From Agrypnia vestita (Eukaryota; Arthropoda; Insecta; Trichoptera; Phryganeidae): a stretch of 64,000 bases of DNA. Position 1 is the first letter of the stretch. Each line of letters opens with the position of its first letter. This document shows, in pieces, positions 11,579 through 22,055 of this stretch. The position numbers were made by a program, and so were the translations under genes. The DNA lies in contig JADDOH010023125.1 in assembly GCA_016648135.1 (NCBI GenBank), positions 1 to 64,000 of the forward strand. The letters are read 5' to 3'. Below the pieces are notes generated by a model, which ran no database searches, was not told the origin of the DNA, and saw nothing but the letters and a program-made list of their open reading frames with translations.

Positions 11579-11937
11579 GTAACGCCTAAAAATAGTCCCT
11601 ATCTCCCGCCATCTTTGATTCCAACTTGCGTGTAAAAGTCAAGTCTAACTCCCAGAACCATTCTCATTGGTCAGATTCACAGCGAACGCCCGCGTCTCGT
11701 GATTCGTCCGTTTCAGTTAAGATAAAGGTAAAGCACGCGTCACACGCGCGGCACACCTCCACGTTTCACGAACAATAAAGCTTGTCCGCACCTACTTACT
11801 CGGCAAACATATAATCACAGAATATTTAACGGGTTGTGAAGCTTCTCTTTATTATAAACTTTAGCAGATAGATATTTTCGTATAATTTTTCAGCAATGTC
11901 TATTTGAATAGGCCAATATCGTTACACTATGCATCAC
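11579..11937 (-). mobile_element. Candidate LTR (TGTAACG...CGTTACA)
   Basis: The segment begins TGTAACGCCT and ends ATATCGTTACA, i.e. it has a short terminal inverted repeat of the TGTAAC/GTTACA type seen in several insect LTR elements. Inside are a CCAAT motif on the minus strand near 11670, a CpG-rich stretch (11690-11770) and AATAAAG motifs on both strands. On the minus strand TTACA is followed nine bases later by TGGCAC, a possible primer-binding site. No target duplication is visible and the partner LTR was not found. Confidence 0.35.
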
Positions 11938-12391
11938 CGGAATTTTTGACATTGAGCCACTTTCTGAGGTTACGCAGGTAATATAACTTCAACGTACAAT
12001 TCCAAGCCTCCTTTCTCGCCCTGTACCATTCCCCATATTCTTAGGATAACAAAATCGTTATGATTTCATAATGTACTTATTTATATACACGTTAAAATTC
12101 AAACAAAACATATGTAACCTAAAATTAAACGTCAAAAATTTAATTTTCTGCAGAAAAAACAAACCTGATGTGTGAAAATTAAAATTTAGAAGTATCTCGC
12201 TTAAAAGTGACCCGAATGTTAAATAATAATGTAGGTTTATATAATATTTCCACATATTAAAACATATCAAAATGTTTTTTCAAATAATCTGTATACGTCG
12301 TCTCTTAAAAAAAGCATACGATTTGTTTTTTTAAGCTGTCAATGGAAAACAGGACATTACCTCCTGTACCGCAGATGTAGTGCAACTATAA

Positions 12392-13365
12392 TCAATATAT
12401 ATACATAAAAAGAAACCCGTGTTTCCCTATCCGCCAAGTTTTCTTCACAACCAGATACTACCACCCCCTGGTGGTTATGGTGGTGGATAGCCCTTGGTGT
12501 CCCATTGAAAATGTGCGAGTTTGGTGGGGGTGGCTGAGCGTGGGTGGGAGTGGGTGACAAAAATGTGCATTCTAGCACATTGTTTTTTTATGGGAAGGCC
12601 GCAAATACTTCAGATTGTTTCCAAATGGGCCCGCCGACTGTGTCAGTAAGTACGGTAAGTCTAGAAGGTTCCGGAAAAATCCGCTCTAGAAAGTTCTGGA
12701 AGGAGAACCTTCTAGAAGATTTACGAAAGTTCTATAAGGTTCCAAAAAAGTGACGGAGTGTATCTGTGACTCTATAAGGTTCCAGAACGTTTGATAAAGT
12801 TCTGGAATGTACTGGAATTAGAATGTTGTAGAAGATTCTTTATTCTTCTAAAGAATGTTCTCTTACGTTTCAAACAGTGTGGCGGAGAGTGACTGTGAGT
12901 CTAGAGAGTTCCAGAACTTTTATGAAGGTTCTCAAATGCTTTAGAAGATTCTGGAAAGACAAAGTTCAAGAAGGTTCTAAAAGTTCCAAACAGAGTGGCG
13001 GAGTGTGTCGGTAAATCTAGAAGGCTCCAGAACGTTCATTAAGGTTCTCGAATGCTTTAGAAGGTTCTGAAAGGAGAAAATTTATAAAGGTTTTATAAGG
13101 TTCCAAACCGAGTGGCTGAGTTCATCGGTGGGTCTAGAAGTTTCCAGAAGATTAAGAGAAGGTTCTTTAAGATTTCGGAATGCTCTAGAAAGTTTTGAAA
13201 GATTCTCTCTAGAATGTTATGATTGTGCGCTAAAATATCTGTTGATGTTTTGGTAAAGCGAAGACGGTTCCAATCACAGATGCCAAAACTAGCAAAAAAG
13301 AGACGTCAACACAATTCTATGATTACTAAATTATAATCCCGAGCGAAGCCGGGCCAATCAGCTAG
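12392..13365 (+). mobile_element. Non-autonomous Helitron, copy 1
   Basis: It starts with TC followed by an AT run and AAACCCGTGTTTCCC, and ends with a short hairpin (CCCGAGCGAAGCCGGG) about 8 nt before CTAG, followed by T. These are the hallmarks of Helitron ends, which insert between A and T. The left third (12420-12620) is shared with copies at 32470-32640 and 53080-53260. The middle (12655-13210) is an array of TTCTAGAA-type motifs. No Rep/helicase gene is present. Confidence 0.8.
12655..13210 (+). promoter_or_regulatory. Heat-shock-element array in Helitron copy 1
   Basis: Inverted GAA/TTC pentamers are repeated many times. AGAAGGTTCCGGAAA and AGAACCTTCTAGAAGA are uninterrupted three-pentamer HSEs, the form bound by trimeric heat shock factor. 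Further half and full sites recur at spacings of about 20-40 bp across the segment. Function is inferred from motif form only. Confidence 0.6.
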
Positions 13366-14150
13366 TATAGATATATAATAAGTCAATTACTTTCATTACC
13401 TATTACTAATTTTCATTATGTTTTAATTTTTAATTTTATTCCATTATTTATCAGGAAACTTCACCTATATAACATGTGCGTATGTACTGTAATATACACA
13501 TAACTCTCTGTTGTAATTAGCCAACGCCTATGTAAAACATAAACCTCAATAATTTTACTGCGTTCAATCAGCTACGCAATTAAAATTATAATTTTTAACG
13601 TCACTGCACAGTTTTATTACCTGTATTAATAATAATTATTATTATTTTATTTGGACGTTAAATCTCTGTTAACGAGAATCTGCAATGACTAAAGACGGGA
13701 ATCAAAAAGTAGGGCTGTGCGCTCGATTTACACAAATAGAAAATATTTAATATCGGAGATGCCTACATTATTTGATTACATTGAACTGTTATCAATGATA
13801 ATATTCCTGTTACCTAAAATAGTTCAGTTATAATTATATTCTTCATAGCAATAGCAATTTGATTGAAAAATACTATAAATCTAGATCTAACATACAATGT
13901 AATCAGTGTATGTTTTAATTTTTTTAAACTGGAAATTTAACACACAAATATGACAAAATGTGTGAGCAATACATACATTTTACAGACAAGGAAGACATTA
14001 TTAAAATAAAAAATAAAAATTATGCCTAAATGAAATATAAGTTAGAAGGCAACATTATTAATTACATACTTAAATGCAGGGTGTAATAGCCAGTCCAAAA
14101 TCTTTACAGATAAATGTCTTCTTACCTATACTACAACTCGAAATGTTGAA
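13366..14150. other. AT-rich stretch, no gene seen
   Basis: Nothing beyond short AATAAT runs (near 13625) can be supported. Confidence 0.5.
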
Positions 14151-14460
14151 GCAATCAATCTCTAAGGTCCTAAGGTCTTTTTCTTCGGCGGTCCCTCGTT
14201 GCGCTGCCATGTCATTAATTGTGTCCGAGCGTGGCTGAGGAGACCTGTTCTGGAACCGCACACCCTTCCACAAGTTGTGCACACGCATCCGGTGGGTAGC
14301 CGGGTTCATAGAGATGGGTTTCGCTCCTTTTCAATCTCTTTCTTCTTTTCTCGAAAATTGCATCGGTTTTATTCCGTTCGTTTGTTTCTCCGGCGCAGTG
14401 TATTTTTAGGCCGCGATTTCTCAGTTTTCAGGATCTATCCCGCATGTGTTTAGGTTTTCC
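14150..14460. other. GC-richer patch with overlapping open frames
   Basis: Both strands are open here (14070-14309 minus, 14199-14453 plus) because the base composition lowers stop frequency. Neither product has a recognisable domain. It directly precedes the CR1 LINE remnant and may be part of an unrecognised repeat or of the older flank. Confidence 0.3.
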
Positions 14461-14677
14461 TTCAGGGTGTTTTTGTTATCCTAATATGAATAGTTATGGA
14501 GATAAGCGACGAAAAAGAGAAGTTTAAAAAAGAGAAAGAGAAATTTATTTATCCATTACCATTTAGTTGAAACTTTTGAAAAAACTTTGAGAAAAATGTT
14601 TCAATTTAGTCCTATACGCAGTTATACTATCAGCAAAAATCTCGATCGTGTAGAAATATAGTCGTTTATCAAACATA

Positions 14678-15560
14678 ATTGTGCTGGAACCGATTCTCTT
14701 TATTTTGTACATTTTGGATCTTCATGCTGCTGTCCAGTCCACTGTGAGTTTCTTTGCCGATGACACAAAATATTTCGGTAACCCCCTTACTGACAATGAG
14801 GTGTTACAGAGAGACTTAAATCAATTATCGGAGTGGACAAAGCAGTGGCTCATATGTCTTAATGTTGACAAATGTTGTGTTCTCCATGTCGGCAAGAATA
14901 ACCCAAATATTGAGTATACCTTAAACAAAAGCCTGATTAAGTCAGTGGGCTCGCAGAAGGATCTGGGTGTTACTATTACCAAGGACTTTTAATGGTGTGA
15001 GCACATAGCGAGTGTGGGCTAACGCTATTTTGTATTTGGTGAGAAGATCATTCCAACATCTGACGGTATCGTTATTCACAACTGTTTATAAGACACATGT
15101 GAGGCCTCTCCTCGAATATGCCTTTCAGATCTGAAATACATATTTTGCTAAGGATATAGTTTTACTGGAAAATGTTCAGAGACGAGCCACAAAATTGCCC
15201 TTGGGTCTTAAAAACCTGGAATACGCGGAAAGGCTAAGAACATTGAAACTGCCCACTCTTCAGGAGCGACGAGCAAAAGGTGACCTCATCGAGACATTCA
15301 AGATTCTATCAGGCTACTATAATATTCCTAATATGACGGATATGTTTGCATTAGACACTAATGTGGGCCTTCGAGGACATCACCAGGAATAAGTATCGAT
15401 TTTCGTATAACCCATGAAAGCATGCATTAAGCAATTTAGTTATCAATATGTGGAACAGTTTACCTGAGGGCGTTGTGTCTGCTGCCAGTATCAACCAATT
15501 TAAGAATAGGCTGGATATTCAAACGAGAGACAGTGATATGGGCCTATCAGCTTAAGCTGC
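14678..15560 (+). pseudogene. CR1-like LINE, reverse transcriptase C-terminal half
   Basis: The reverse transcriptase catalytic box appears as FADDTKYF near 14753, followed by a QLSEWTKQW block and KDLGVTI near 14960, which closes the first frame. After frame changes the thumb and C-terminal part typical of CR1-clade elements follows: a VQRRATK-like block near 15180, the conserved pattern L-PTLQERRAKGDLIETFK (15255-15300), and a WN-SLPEGVVSA-like end near 15465. The 5' half (endonuclease and RT fingers) is absent, as is usual for truncated LINE copies. At least one stop (after 14990) and several frameshifts make it non-functional. It ends against an (AAT)n tract. Confidence 0.85.
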
Positions 15561-15571
15561 CTGCCCATTAT

Positions 15572-15572
15572 C

Positions 15573-15614
<42 letters not shown>
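15572..15614. repeat. (AAT)n microsatellite
   Basis: About 14 AAT units sit between the 3' end of the CR1 LINE and the next repeat. Such tracts often form at LINE 3' ends. Confidence 0.95.
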
Positions 15615-16055
15615 TTCGTTGTCTGTCCGTCTGTCCGTCCGTCCCTCCATTCATCCATCTGTCCGTCTATCTGTCTCCGTAACTTCGTGTAACGTCCATA
15701 ATTTCATTCGAATTCACGGCAAAAAACGAAATTAAACAGCCGGAAATGGGACTTGAACCCCGGGCCAGCAAACACGAAGGCGGCAACGATAGCGATGTTG
15801 TTATCGCCGAACTTGCTTTACCCGTCAAAAATTCAGTACAATAGGATCGCAAAGACGCGAACTGTTTCATGTTCCGCCCAATTGCCAGAGTTTAGAATAG
15901 TACTTTTAACTGCCCGCAGGGGAAATATAAAAAAATGTTCAAATATTTTGATAAAATTACTATTTCATGGGTGTCGGCTATAAATAAGTAAATACTTATT
16001 CTTTAGGAACCGGAACAGGTAAAAGTACCGTCATTTTTGATAAGTCACAGGTAGT
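15613..16055 (+). mobile_element. TGTCCGTC repeat family, copy 1
   Basis: It starts with AATAATTTCGTTGTCTGTCC and a run of TCCG/TCTG words and ends with CCGTCATTTTTGATAAGTCA. The same two ends occur at 58310-58536 and, inverted, at 63829 to the window end. On the minus strand GGTTCAAGTCC (near 15750) is a perfect Pol III B-box (GGTTCRANNCC). The family could be a tRNA-derived SINE or, since better kept copies end in CTAG before T, a Helitron derivative. Confidence 0.6.
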
Positions 16056-16442
16056 ATAAAATATTCCATGATCTGTATCTTTACTATAATAATAATTATA
16101 TTTTTTTTTCTCACAGACTGATATATATTATACATACTAATAGATGAAATAAACGCATCAATGAATTCTTTAAAATGTTAACGCAAAACTATGACATAAT
16201 TTTTATTTTGGTCTTATACAGCTTGGTATTTAATAATAGTTGAAAAATAATATTGTGACTAAGTATATTATTATAAAGCGATCACCGACAATTTAATGTA
16301 TCATTATTGCATGAGATCTAATGGTACGTTTTTGAGCACAGTTTGCATGCTCCAAGTCGTTTGTAATAAACTACTCAAAGACAATGAATGGTGGATCTAT
16401 GATGAAATAATAAAAAAATTGGATATGAGACAAGGATAGAAG
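16056..16442. other. AT-rich stretch, no gene seen
   Basis: No coding or repeat signal is seen except the AGAGAG tract that opens the following tandem array. Confidence 0.5.
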
Positions 16443-17010
16443 AGAGAGAGAGAGATACATCAAACGCTTTCCAATAATTTAATATTCTTAAAACAATATA
16501 AAGATACTTGAAATGAAGATAAATTATTAGAGATGAAATGGATAGTGATTTGGCCGTATACAGGATATCCGGCGAGCCTCTAGGCCGGATAGCCGAGAAT
16601 ATAGAAGAGAGAGAGAGACATCAAACGCTTTCCAATAATTTAATATTCTTAAAACAATATAAAGATACTTGAAATGAAGATAAATTATTAGAGATGAAAT
16701 GGATAGTGATTTGGCCGTATACAGGATATCCGGCGAGCCTCTAGGCCGGATAGCCGAGAATATAGAAGAGAGAGAGAGACATCAAACGCTTTCCAATAAT
16801 TTAATATTCTTAAAACAATATAAAGATACTTGAAATGAAGATAAATTATTAGAGATGAAATGGATAGTGATTTGGCCGTATACAGGATATCCGGCGAGCC
16901 TCTAGGCCAGATAGCCGAGAATATAGAAGAGAGAGAGAGACATCAAACGCTTTCCAATAATTTAATATTCTTAAAACAATATAAAGATACTTGAAATGAA
17001 GATAAATTAT
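16443..17010. repeat. 161-bp tandem array spanning a transposon edge
   Basis: CATCAAACGCTTTCC recurs at 16458, 16619, 16780 and 16941, an exact 161-bp period. Each unit contains flanking DNA ending in TAAATTAT and then the left terminus of the hAT element (TAGAGATGAAATGGATA at 16528, 16689, 16850, 17011). Copies are almost identical, so the amplification is recent. It happened after the transposon inserted, because host flank and transposon end are duplicated together. Confidence 0.9.
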
Positions 17011-17305
17011 TAGAGATGAAATGGATAGTGATTTGGCCGTATACCGGATATCCGGCGAGCCTCGAGGCCGGATATCCGGTTATTTGCTGCGCTCACTTAT
17101 TATAATTTTAACTTGTATATTAGAAGATAATAAAAAAAAATTCTACAGTAAATCAGATCGCCTATTTGGCATTATTTTGATATCAGTAGTGATAATAATA
17201 AATATGCCGTTTATTTGTTGTGTCGAATGCAAATTTCTCGTGGTGGCGAGGGAAAAAAAGCAGGTTCGTCATCCATTATCCATATTTTCTGTTACATATG
17301 AGGTG

Positions 17306-17313
17306 TATAAAAG
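17306..17313 (+). promoter_or_regulatory. TATA box of hAT transposase (probable)
   Basis: TATAAAAG is conserved with the related fragment at 2630-2795 and lies about 350 bp upstream of the remnant transposase start. Confidence 0.35.
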
Positions 17314-17658
17314 CAAAGGCAGCAATATCCAAAATATATTTTTTTAAATGCACTGTCATCGTGGAATTTACTGAATTCGAGATTTTATAGAAATATTGAT
17401 CTATCCCTTTCAAAATCATATTTCCAAATCACTATTCAAAACAAAGATAGCTATATTCCCTTCAACTAATCAACCCCTAAGGATTTATCACGTGACAAAA
17501 AATCCGCTTCATATTGAAGTGAGATTTGATGTCGTTTTTAGAATGAAACATCATAGCAAAGATATATAAAGAAAAATAATATGATTTCATGATTTTATTA
17601 ACTTGAAAACCAAATATCAGAAAGAGCCCGACAGAAAATTTTGTTGGAGTTTATAAAA

Positions 17659-18135
17659 ATGTCTCGCGATGAATCTTCCAGCAGTGGAAGTTAATCGCCA
17701 TCTCCTACGCCTGCTAAGAGAAACAGAAGTCACGAGACTGTCACTGATCAACTGATCAACGGATCAACTGCTCACGATACATTTCGGGATTGATTGACGA
17801 AGTGGCAAATGAAAATAACAGTCAGTGTCCGGATCAAGCGGAGTCCGGAGCAATTGCAAGCGAGGTTATGTAACTATTATATGAAGAGAGTTCGGATCGA
17901 TCGTAGTCACAACCATTATATTAGGTGGTCAGCTAATCCAAAACAGTATCCAAATTTGAAAAAGTTTGCCAGAATCTAGTTTTCAGCTCCTTGTATCAGC
18001 GCAAGTACGAGCGGAAGACTATTTTCTGAAGCCGATCATGTTTACAAAAACAAGAACAATCACTTATCCCCTAAAAATGCAGAAAAACTAGTGTTCATCT
18101 ATCTTAATTTGCCATTGGTTAATTTTGAATACTAA
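17659..18135 (+). pseudogene. hAT transposase, internally deleted
   Basis: An ATG at 17659 opens a Ser-rich N-terminus (MSRDESSSSGS) that stops at once, as expected of a broken hAT start. After about 120 bp the sequence jumps to the C-terminal dimerisation region: an NYYMKR/YIRWSANPKQYPNLKKFA block (17870-17970), then, past an in-frame stop, SAST-GRLFSEADHVYKNK (about 18005-18055) and LSPKNAEKLVFIYLNLP (about 18066-18115). This corresponds to the S-x-RLFS...L-P-NAE-L-FL pattern of hAT dimerisation domains. The BED finger and most of the RNase-H-like catalytic domain are missing, so the element can only be moved in trans. Confidence 0.8.
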
Positions 18136-18319
18136 CCAATTTGTTGATTAAATAAATAATACACAATGTTTCTATGATTGTGTGGTTTTTATTCGCCTGC
18201 AAGTATCTTCGTTTATCAACTTACTGGCGATAATCTTGTGAAATTTTCGCAATTGAGGTACTATCCGGTATCCGGCCGGATAGTAAGGTACCTACTATCG
18301 GATATCCATTTCATCTCTA

Positions 18320-18475
18320 TAAATTATAGTCGCACAGAGACGAAGCTATTTATATGATAAAGCATGTATGGAAGTCTTGGCTAGCTTAAGTGATCACTTT
18401 ACATAATGTAACGTTCACCCAGAACAACCTATCTATCAAATATCTCGATATAGTTTTGCATAGTGTTTTATATAA
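18320..18475 (+). mobile_element. MITE (ACAGAGACGAAGCTAT family), interrupted copy
   Basis: TAAATTATAGTCGCACAGAGACGAAGCTATTTATA continues the family consensus that begins with AAGATAAATTAT left of the hAT at 17011. The hAT therefore sits about 12 bp into this MITE. Downstream GGAAGTCTT, GTGATCACTTTACATAATG and GAACGTTCACC-like words match the other copies. The far end has been lost. Confidence 0.7.
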
Positions 18476-19739
18476 TAATATTATGGAATGAAGACTATTT
18501 ATAATTTTTCCCTTAATTTACCAAAATTGGCAGTATATATAAAAAAATAAATACAATTTTTCACGCAGTCAATCAAAGCTCCTAAATAAAACATAATTGA
18601 AACTTACCTTCAAAGTATCAAAGAAGGTAAGAAAAAGGTTAAAATGGTTGTGAAAAATAATGGTAAATAAAGAAAATAATTAATAATGTAGGTATGTGAA
18701 TAAGTATCTGTTGTACATCTATTCTATATGTGCAAGTACATTAATAATAATAAATACAACCAAATAATAAAATTCAACAAACAATAACAAAGTGTAAAAA
18801 ATTATTATACAATAATCCCTTTCAGTCTGAAATTAAAACGTGTATTTTTATTTTATGTTACTGCTGCGTAAAATGTGGTAAAAGAGAAATATCATACATA
18901 GGCTCTTAAATGAAACTTGATATGCAGGCAGATTAGGTACTTTTCGAGTTATTAAAATATTTTTTTATAATTTATTTAAGAACATTCTTAATGTCATAGT
19001 TTTGAAAATTATTTATTTTAATAATAATTAAAAACTAATTTCTTAAAAAAATATAAGAAACATACAAAACAAACAAAATTTGACGTATGATTATTTTGTA
19101 AATTAAGTGCTCACTACTTGGTGCGGGATAATTATGCTAAACCAAACATAGAAACCCCAAGGGCCACCAATTTGCTTAAAGTGTCTCTTATTGCATATTG
19201 TATTATGTATTTTTAATCCTGAGATATAAGCCTTATTTTGTATTCGTTCGATACTAACTTTATTTCCTGCCCTGTGGCCGCACTATAAAAGACTTCTATA
19301 CATTTTTCCCAAATAAGTTCGTCTACGTGTGACTCATATAATTTTTCTTAATTAATTAATGATTATCCTTTTTAGAAAAAATCCAGTAATTATCTTCATA
19401 GAATATATATGTAAAAATATTTGTTTTTATCAGACTGACGAAGAGAATTATATTTCCCCGAAATTGGTTTATCAAATATATTTTATATAACACTCACTAT
19501 TATATAACATGACTTATAATATATAACACACACGTAGTTATTTTAACAAAATTCGATATTTTGAATAATAATGAATAACCATGGTGTACGTATTTGCGAT
19601 ACCTACTTATTAAAAATATCATGATAAAATGTTAAATAAACTGTAAATCTCTGATAGAAAAGAGTTATGTGTTTGTGCTTATACGTACGGGATATCATAA
19701 TGATTCTCATCAGTTTATGAGATAAATAGGTAAAAAATG
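18476..19739. other. AT-rich stretch, weak Penelope-like trace
   Basis: No gene is seen. At 19430-19475 CTGACGAAGAGAATTATA...CCGAAATTGG resembles the CTGACGAAG...CGAAAC-type terminal motif seen in the Penelope-like remnant near 55240, too short to call. Confidence 0.4.
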
Positions 19740-20350
19740 TCGAGTGTTTCCAGCGCTGTGCGGAGCAGAAGAAGTGTGCGACCCGCCCATTGTTCGGCGC
19801 CCAGACGCGGATCGGTTTCCACGGCCGAGCCTCTCCGCGACTAATTAACTCTTGGAAGTGGATTTTTACCTCGGCGGCGAGGGAAGCGACACCGTAAATA
19901 ATGAAAATAACGTTACATAACACCCATCGCTGTAAAAATGAGCATCCACTGTTGGCAATGAACCTGAGTAGGTGGGGAGAGGTGTGTCGATGGTTACAGA
20001 CGGGCGAATGTTACAATATTGCCACGTAGACACAGAAGGCATTACGCGCATTTATCAGCACTTTGGACATTTAAATAAGTAAATTGGGAATTGCTGGAAG
20101 AGTCTAGAATAAACAACCAGACGCGCGAAACATTTTGAAATCGGAAAATGTATAATATAAGTGCGATAATGCCATCGAAATGAACAGTTTATTGTGATAT
20201 TTCAGCGATTGTACAGAAGTGATCCCGTAGCGAGTGAATAGCCACAATGAAATAAAGGAGTACCTACAGAGCGTTCAATAGTGAATACGTGCGACCACAG
20301 ACGGAGAATATTCTTGAAATACGAATATAAGGTGTTGTGAAATTATTTAT
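19740..20350. other. Less AT-rich patch, possible host promoter/5' exon
   Basis: From about 19745 to 19990 the sequence is CpG-containing and has few stops on the minus strand (19603-19923), but the product shows no domain and its start is not distinctive. No TATA box or clear splice site sets a gene. It may be the 5' region of a host gene or an old repeat. Confidence 0.25.
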
Positions 20351-20616
20351 TAATTATTACAAAATTATTATGAATAATTAAATTCGTATCCAGACCTGTG
20401 ATAAATATATTTTTTTAAATGTTTGATTTTTCTTCCACTGCCACGATCCCGTGATAATATGGCAAATGGGTGCGCAGTACTTGTACAAATAATTATAATT
20501 ATGTGAATAAAAATATAATCGTATTTTGTCCTATTTCATAATTATTTCATTTTTGTCAGTAATATTTTTCTTTTGCATTATTATTTCATATTTATTCTTA
20601 TCGTATTTAATATATT

Positions 20617-21075
20617 GTAACGAGATGTTAAAAAGAATTTACGCACCATCCGAATTCTGGTAATATGTCGTTTGGAACAACACTATAGAAGGCTCGAGAA
20701 CGGTCTACAGAAATCTAGGCTTTTCTATAACATTCGGAAAGCGTCTACTAACGCCTGGAACAGCCTAGAAGGAAACCTTCTCCTAAATACTAGAATAATT
20801 TAGGAGTTTCGAAAAATCGGCGTTTGGGTATAAATACCAGGACTACGCCGCGGCGCGGAAGTATATTTTGACAGATCGTTGAATGCGAAGTAAGTCGCGA
20901 GATGACGGCCGGGTATGTTCAGTCGTGAAATTGCGAAGCGCAGATATCAAGTGAAATAATCAGGAGGAGTACCTAATTGGCGATTTAAAGAACGTGCGAT
21001 AGTTTGAACATAATATTCTAGCAAGTGATAAATAAAGTGTTCCCAATAATAATAAAGTGTTCGTATACGAGTGAC
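20617..21075 (+). promoter_or_regulatory. Heat-shock-type promoter or solo LTR
   Basis: A cluster of GAA/TTC pentamers (TATAGAAGGCTCGAGAA, AGAAGGAAACCTTCT, TTTCGAAA; 20685-20815) lies just upstream of GTATAAATACC at 20828. A GC-rich presumed start region follows 25-60 bp downstream, and two AATAAAG motifs occur at 21030-21056. The segment begins TGTAACGAG (20617), which also fits an LTR with U3 enhancers, TATA and poly(A) signal. No coding region follows. I cannot choose between an orphan heat-shock promoter and a solo LTR. Confidence 0.4.
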
Positions 21076-21679
21076 ATATTTTTTGTGAGTGACAAGTCTA
21101 ATTCATGTTAAGTGACTTTGTCCATTTAATAATTAATTAATCATTAATTAATAAATCGCTGATAAATTCCAGTGCTTTTATTTGTTTCCCAAAGCAACGA
21201 CTATTGACAATATAATTAAAGAAGCTAGCATCTCTCATTATAATGAATAATATGAGTATGATAAAAACGATGAGTTGAAATCATAACAATGACTTTGGCT
21301 ACTGTCACAATTGACACACCCAGATGTACAATTGTTGCATTCCGACTTAAATCACAAATTTGCAGTTATTTTAAAAACGATTTTTTTTTATTTTTAACGT
21401 TTATCTTGATACCCAATAAATGTACCTAATTTCTGTCAAAAAATTCAATATTAATTTCTATGTTTCAAAAGTTTTGAAAATAAAAATTTTAACAATTGGC
21501 ACACCTCTCCTCTACTCACCGGATCGATTCATATTCATTTATTGAAATATAATAAAGCAATCTAATATTCCCAATCTTTCTGTATGAGTCTGAGACGTGA
21601 GTGCCAAGATAAGAGATAAATATTGTGCAACGACTTATTTTTGTTCCTTTTTTGCCTCATGGGCTTCGTAAGTTGGAAA

Positions 21680-21815
21680 TCGATAACCGCAGTCGCGACA
21701 GAGCGCCATCCATCCCTTGACGTCGCCTATGTGGTCCAGTCTACTGGGCACCCCTTATACCTTGCAGGTCTGTTTTGACGTTATCCTCTCTTCTCCAACT
21801 TGGTCTTCCCTAGGT
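21680..21815 (-). repeat. LINE 3'-tail remnant
   Basis: On the minus strand, GGAAGACC...GAGAGGATAACGTCAAA (from 21815) encodes a GRPSWRREDNVKTDLQ-like stretch, the C-terminal GRP-x-RRW-D-type tail common in insect LINE ORF2 proteins, followed by degenerate sequence. Confidence 0.5.
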
Positions 21816-21894
21816 ATTGATTATTTTGGCTTGTTTGTGAGGATTTTGTGCATGTTACGGAACAAATTTGCTCTGGTTACGTGTCAAAAGCTCC

Positions 21895-22055
21895 ATTTTT
21901 TATTAAAAAATAGAGAAGCGAATGCGGAATACGTGTCAAATCAATATTCTTAATACTTTCAAATTAAGATAAACGCTTGTGTTATGAAAATATGACTAAC
22001 TCCTGTTACTGGTGTTCTTCTAAAACCACTCGGATCACTAGGGGACAGTTATAAC
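21895..22055 (-). mobile_element. tRNA-derived SINE, family 1, degenerate copy
   Basis: Shares AGCGAATGCGGAATACGTGT...CAATATTCTTA and AAAATATGACTAACTCC-type blocks with 49190-49380 and 52030-52150. Order and orientation are the same as in the better kept copy at 49.2 kb. Confidence 0.55.

Larger units (their letters stand above)
17011..18319 (+). mobile_element. hAT-superfamily element with exact 8-bp TSD
   Basis: The left end TAGAGATGAAATGGATA is matched by the inverted right end TATCCATTTCATCTCTA (ending 18319). The 8-bp target duplication TAAATTAT is exact at 17003-17010 and 18320-18327. TAGAGATG ends, an 8-bp TSD and the hAT dimerisation domain inside define the superfamily. It inserted into an older MITE of the ACAGAGACGAAGCTAT family. 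Subterminal CCGGATATCCGG-type words at both ends are probable transposase-binding repeats. Confidence 0.9.

Noticed and set aside
11579..11937. Complete LTR retrotransposon between 6.6 and 11.9 kb
   Set aside because: No second LTR, no pol motifs and no target duplication could be found; kept only as a candidate LTR.
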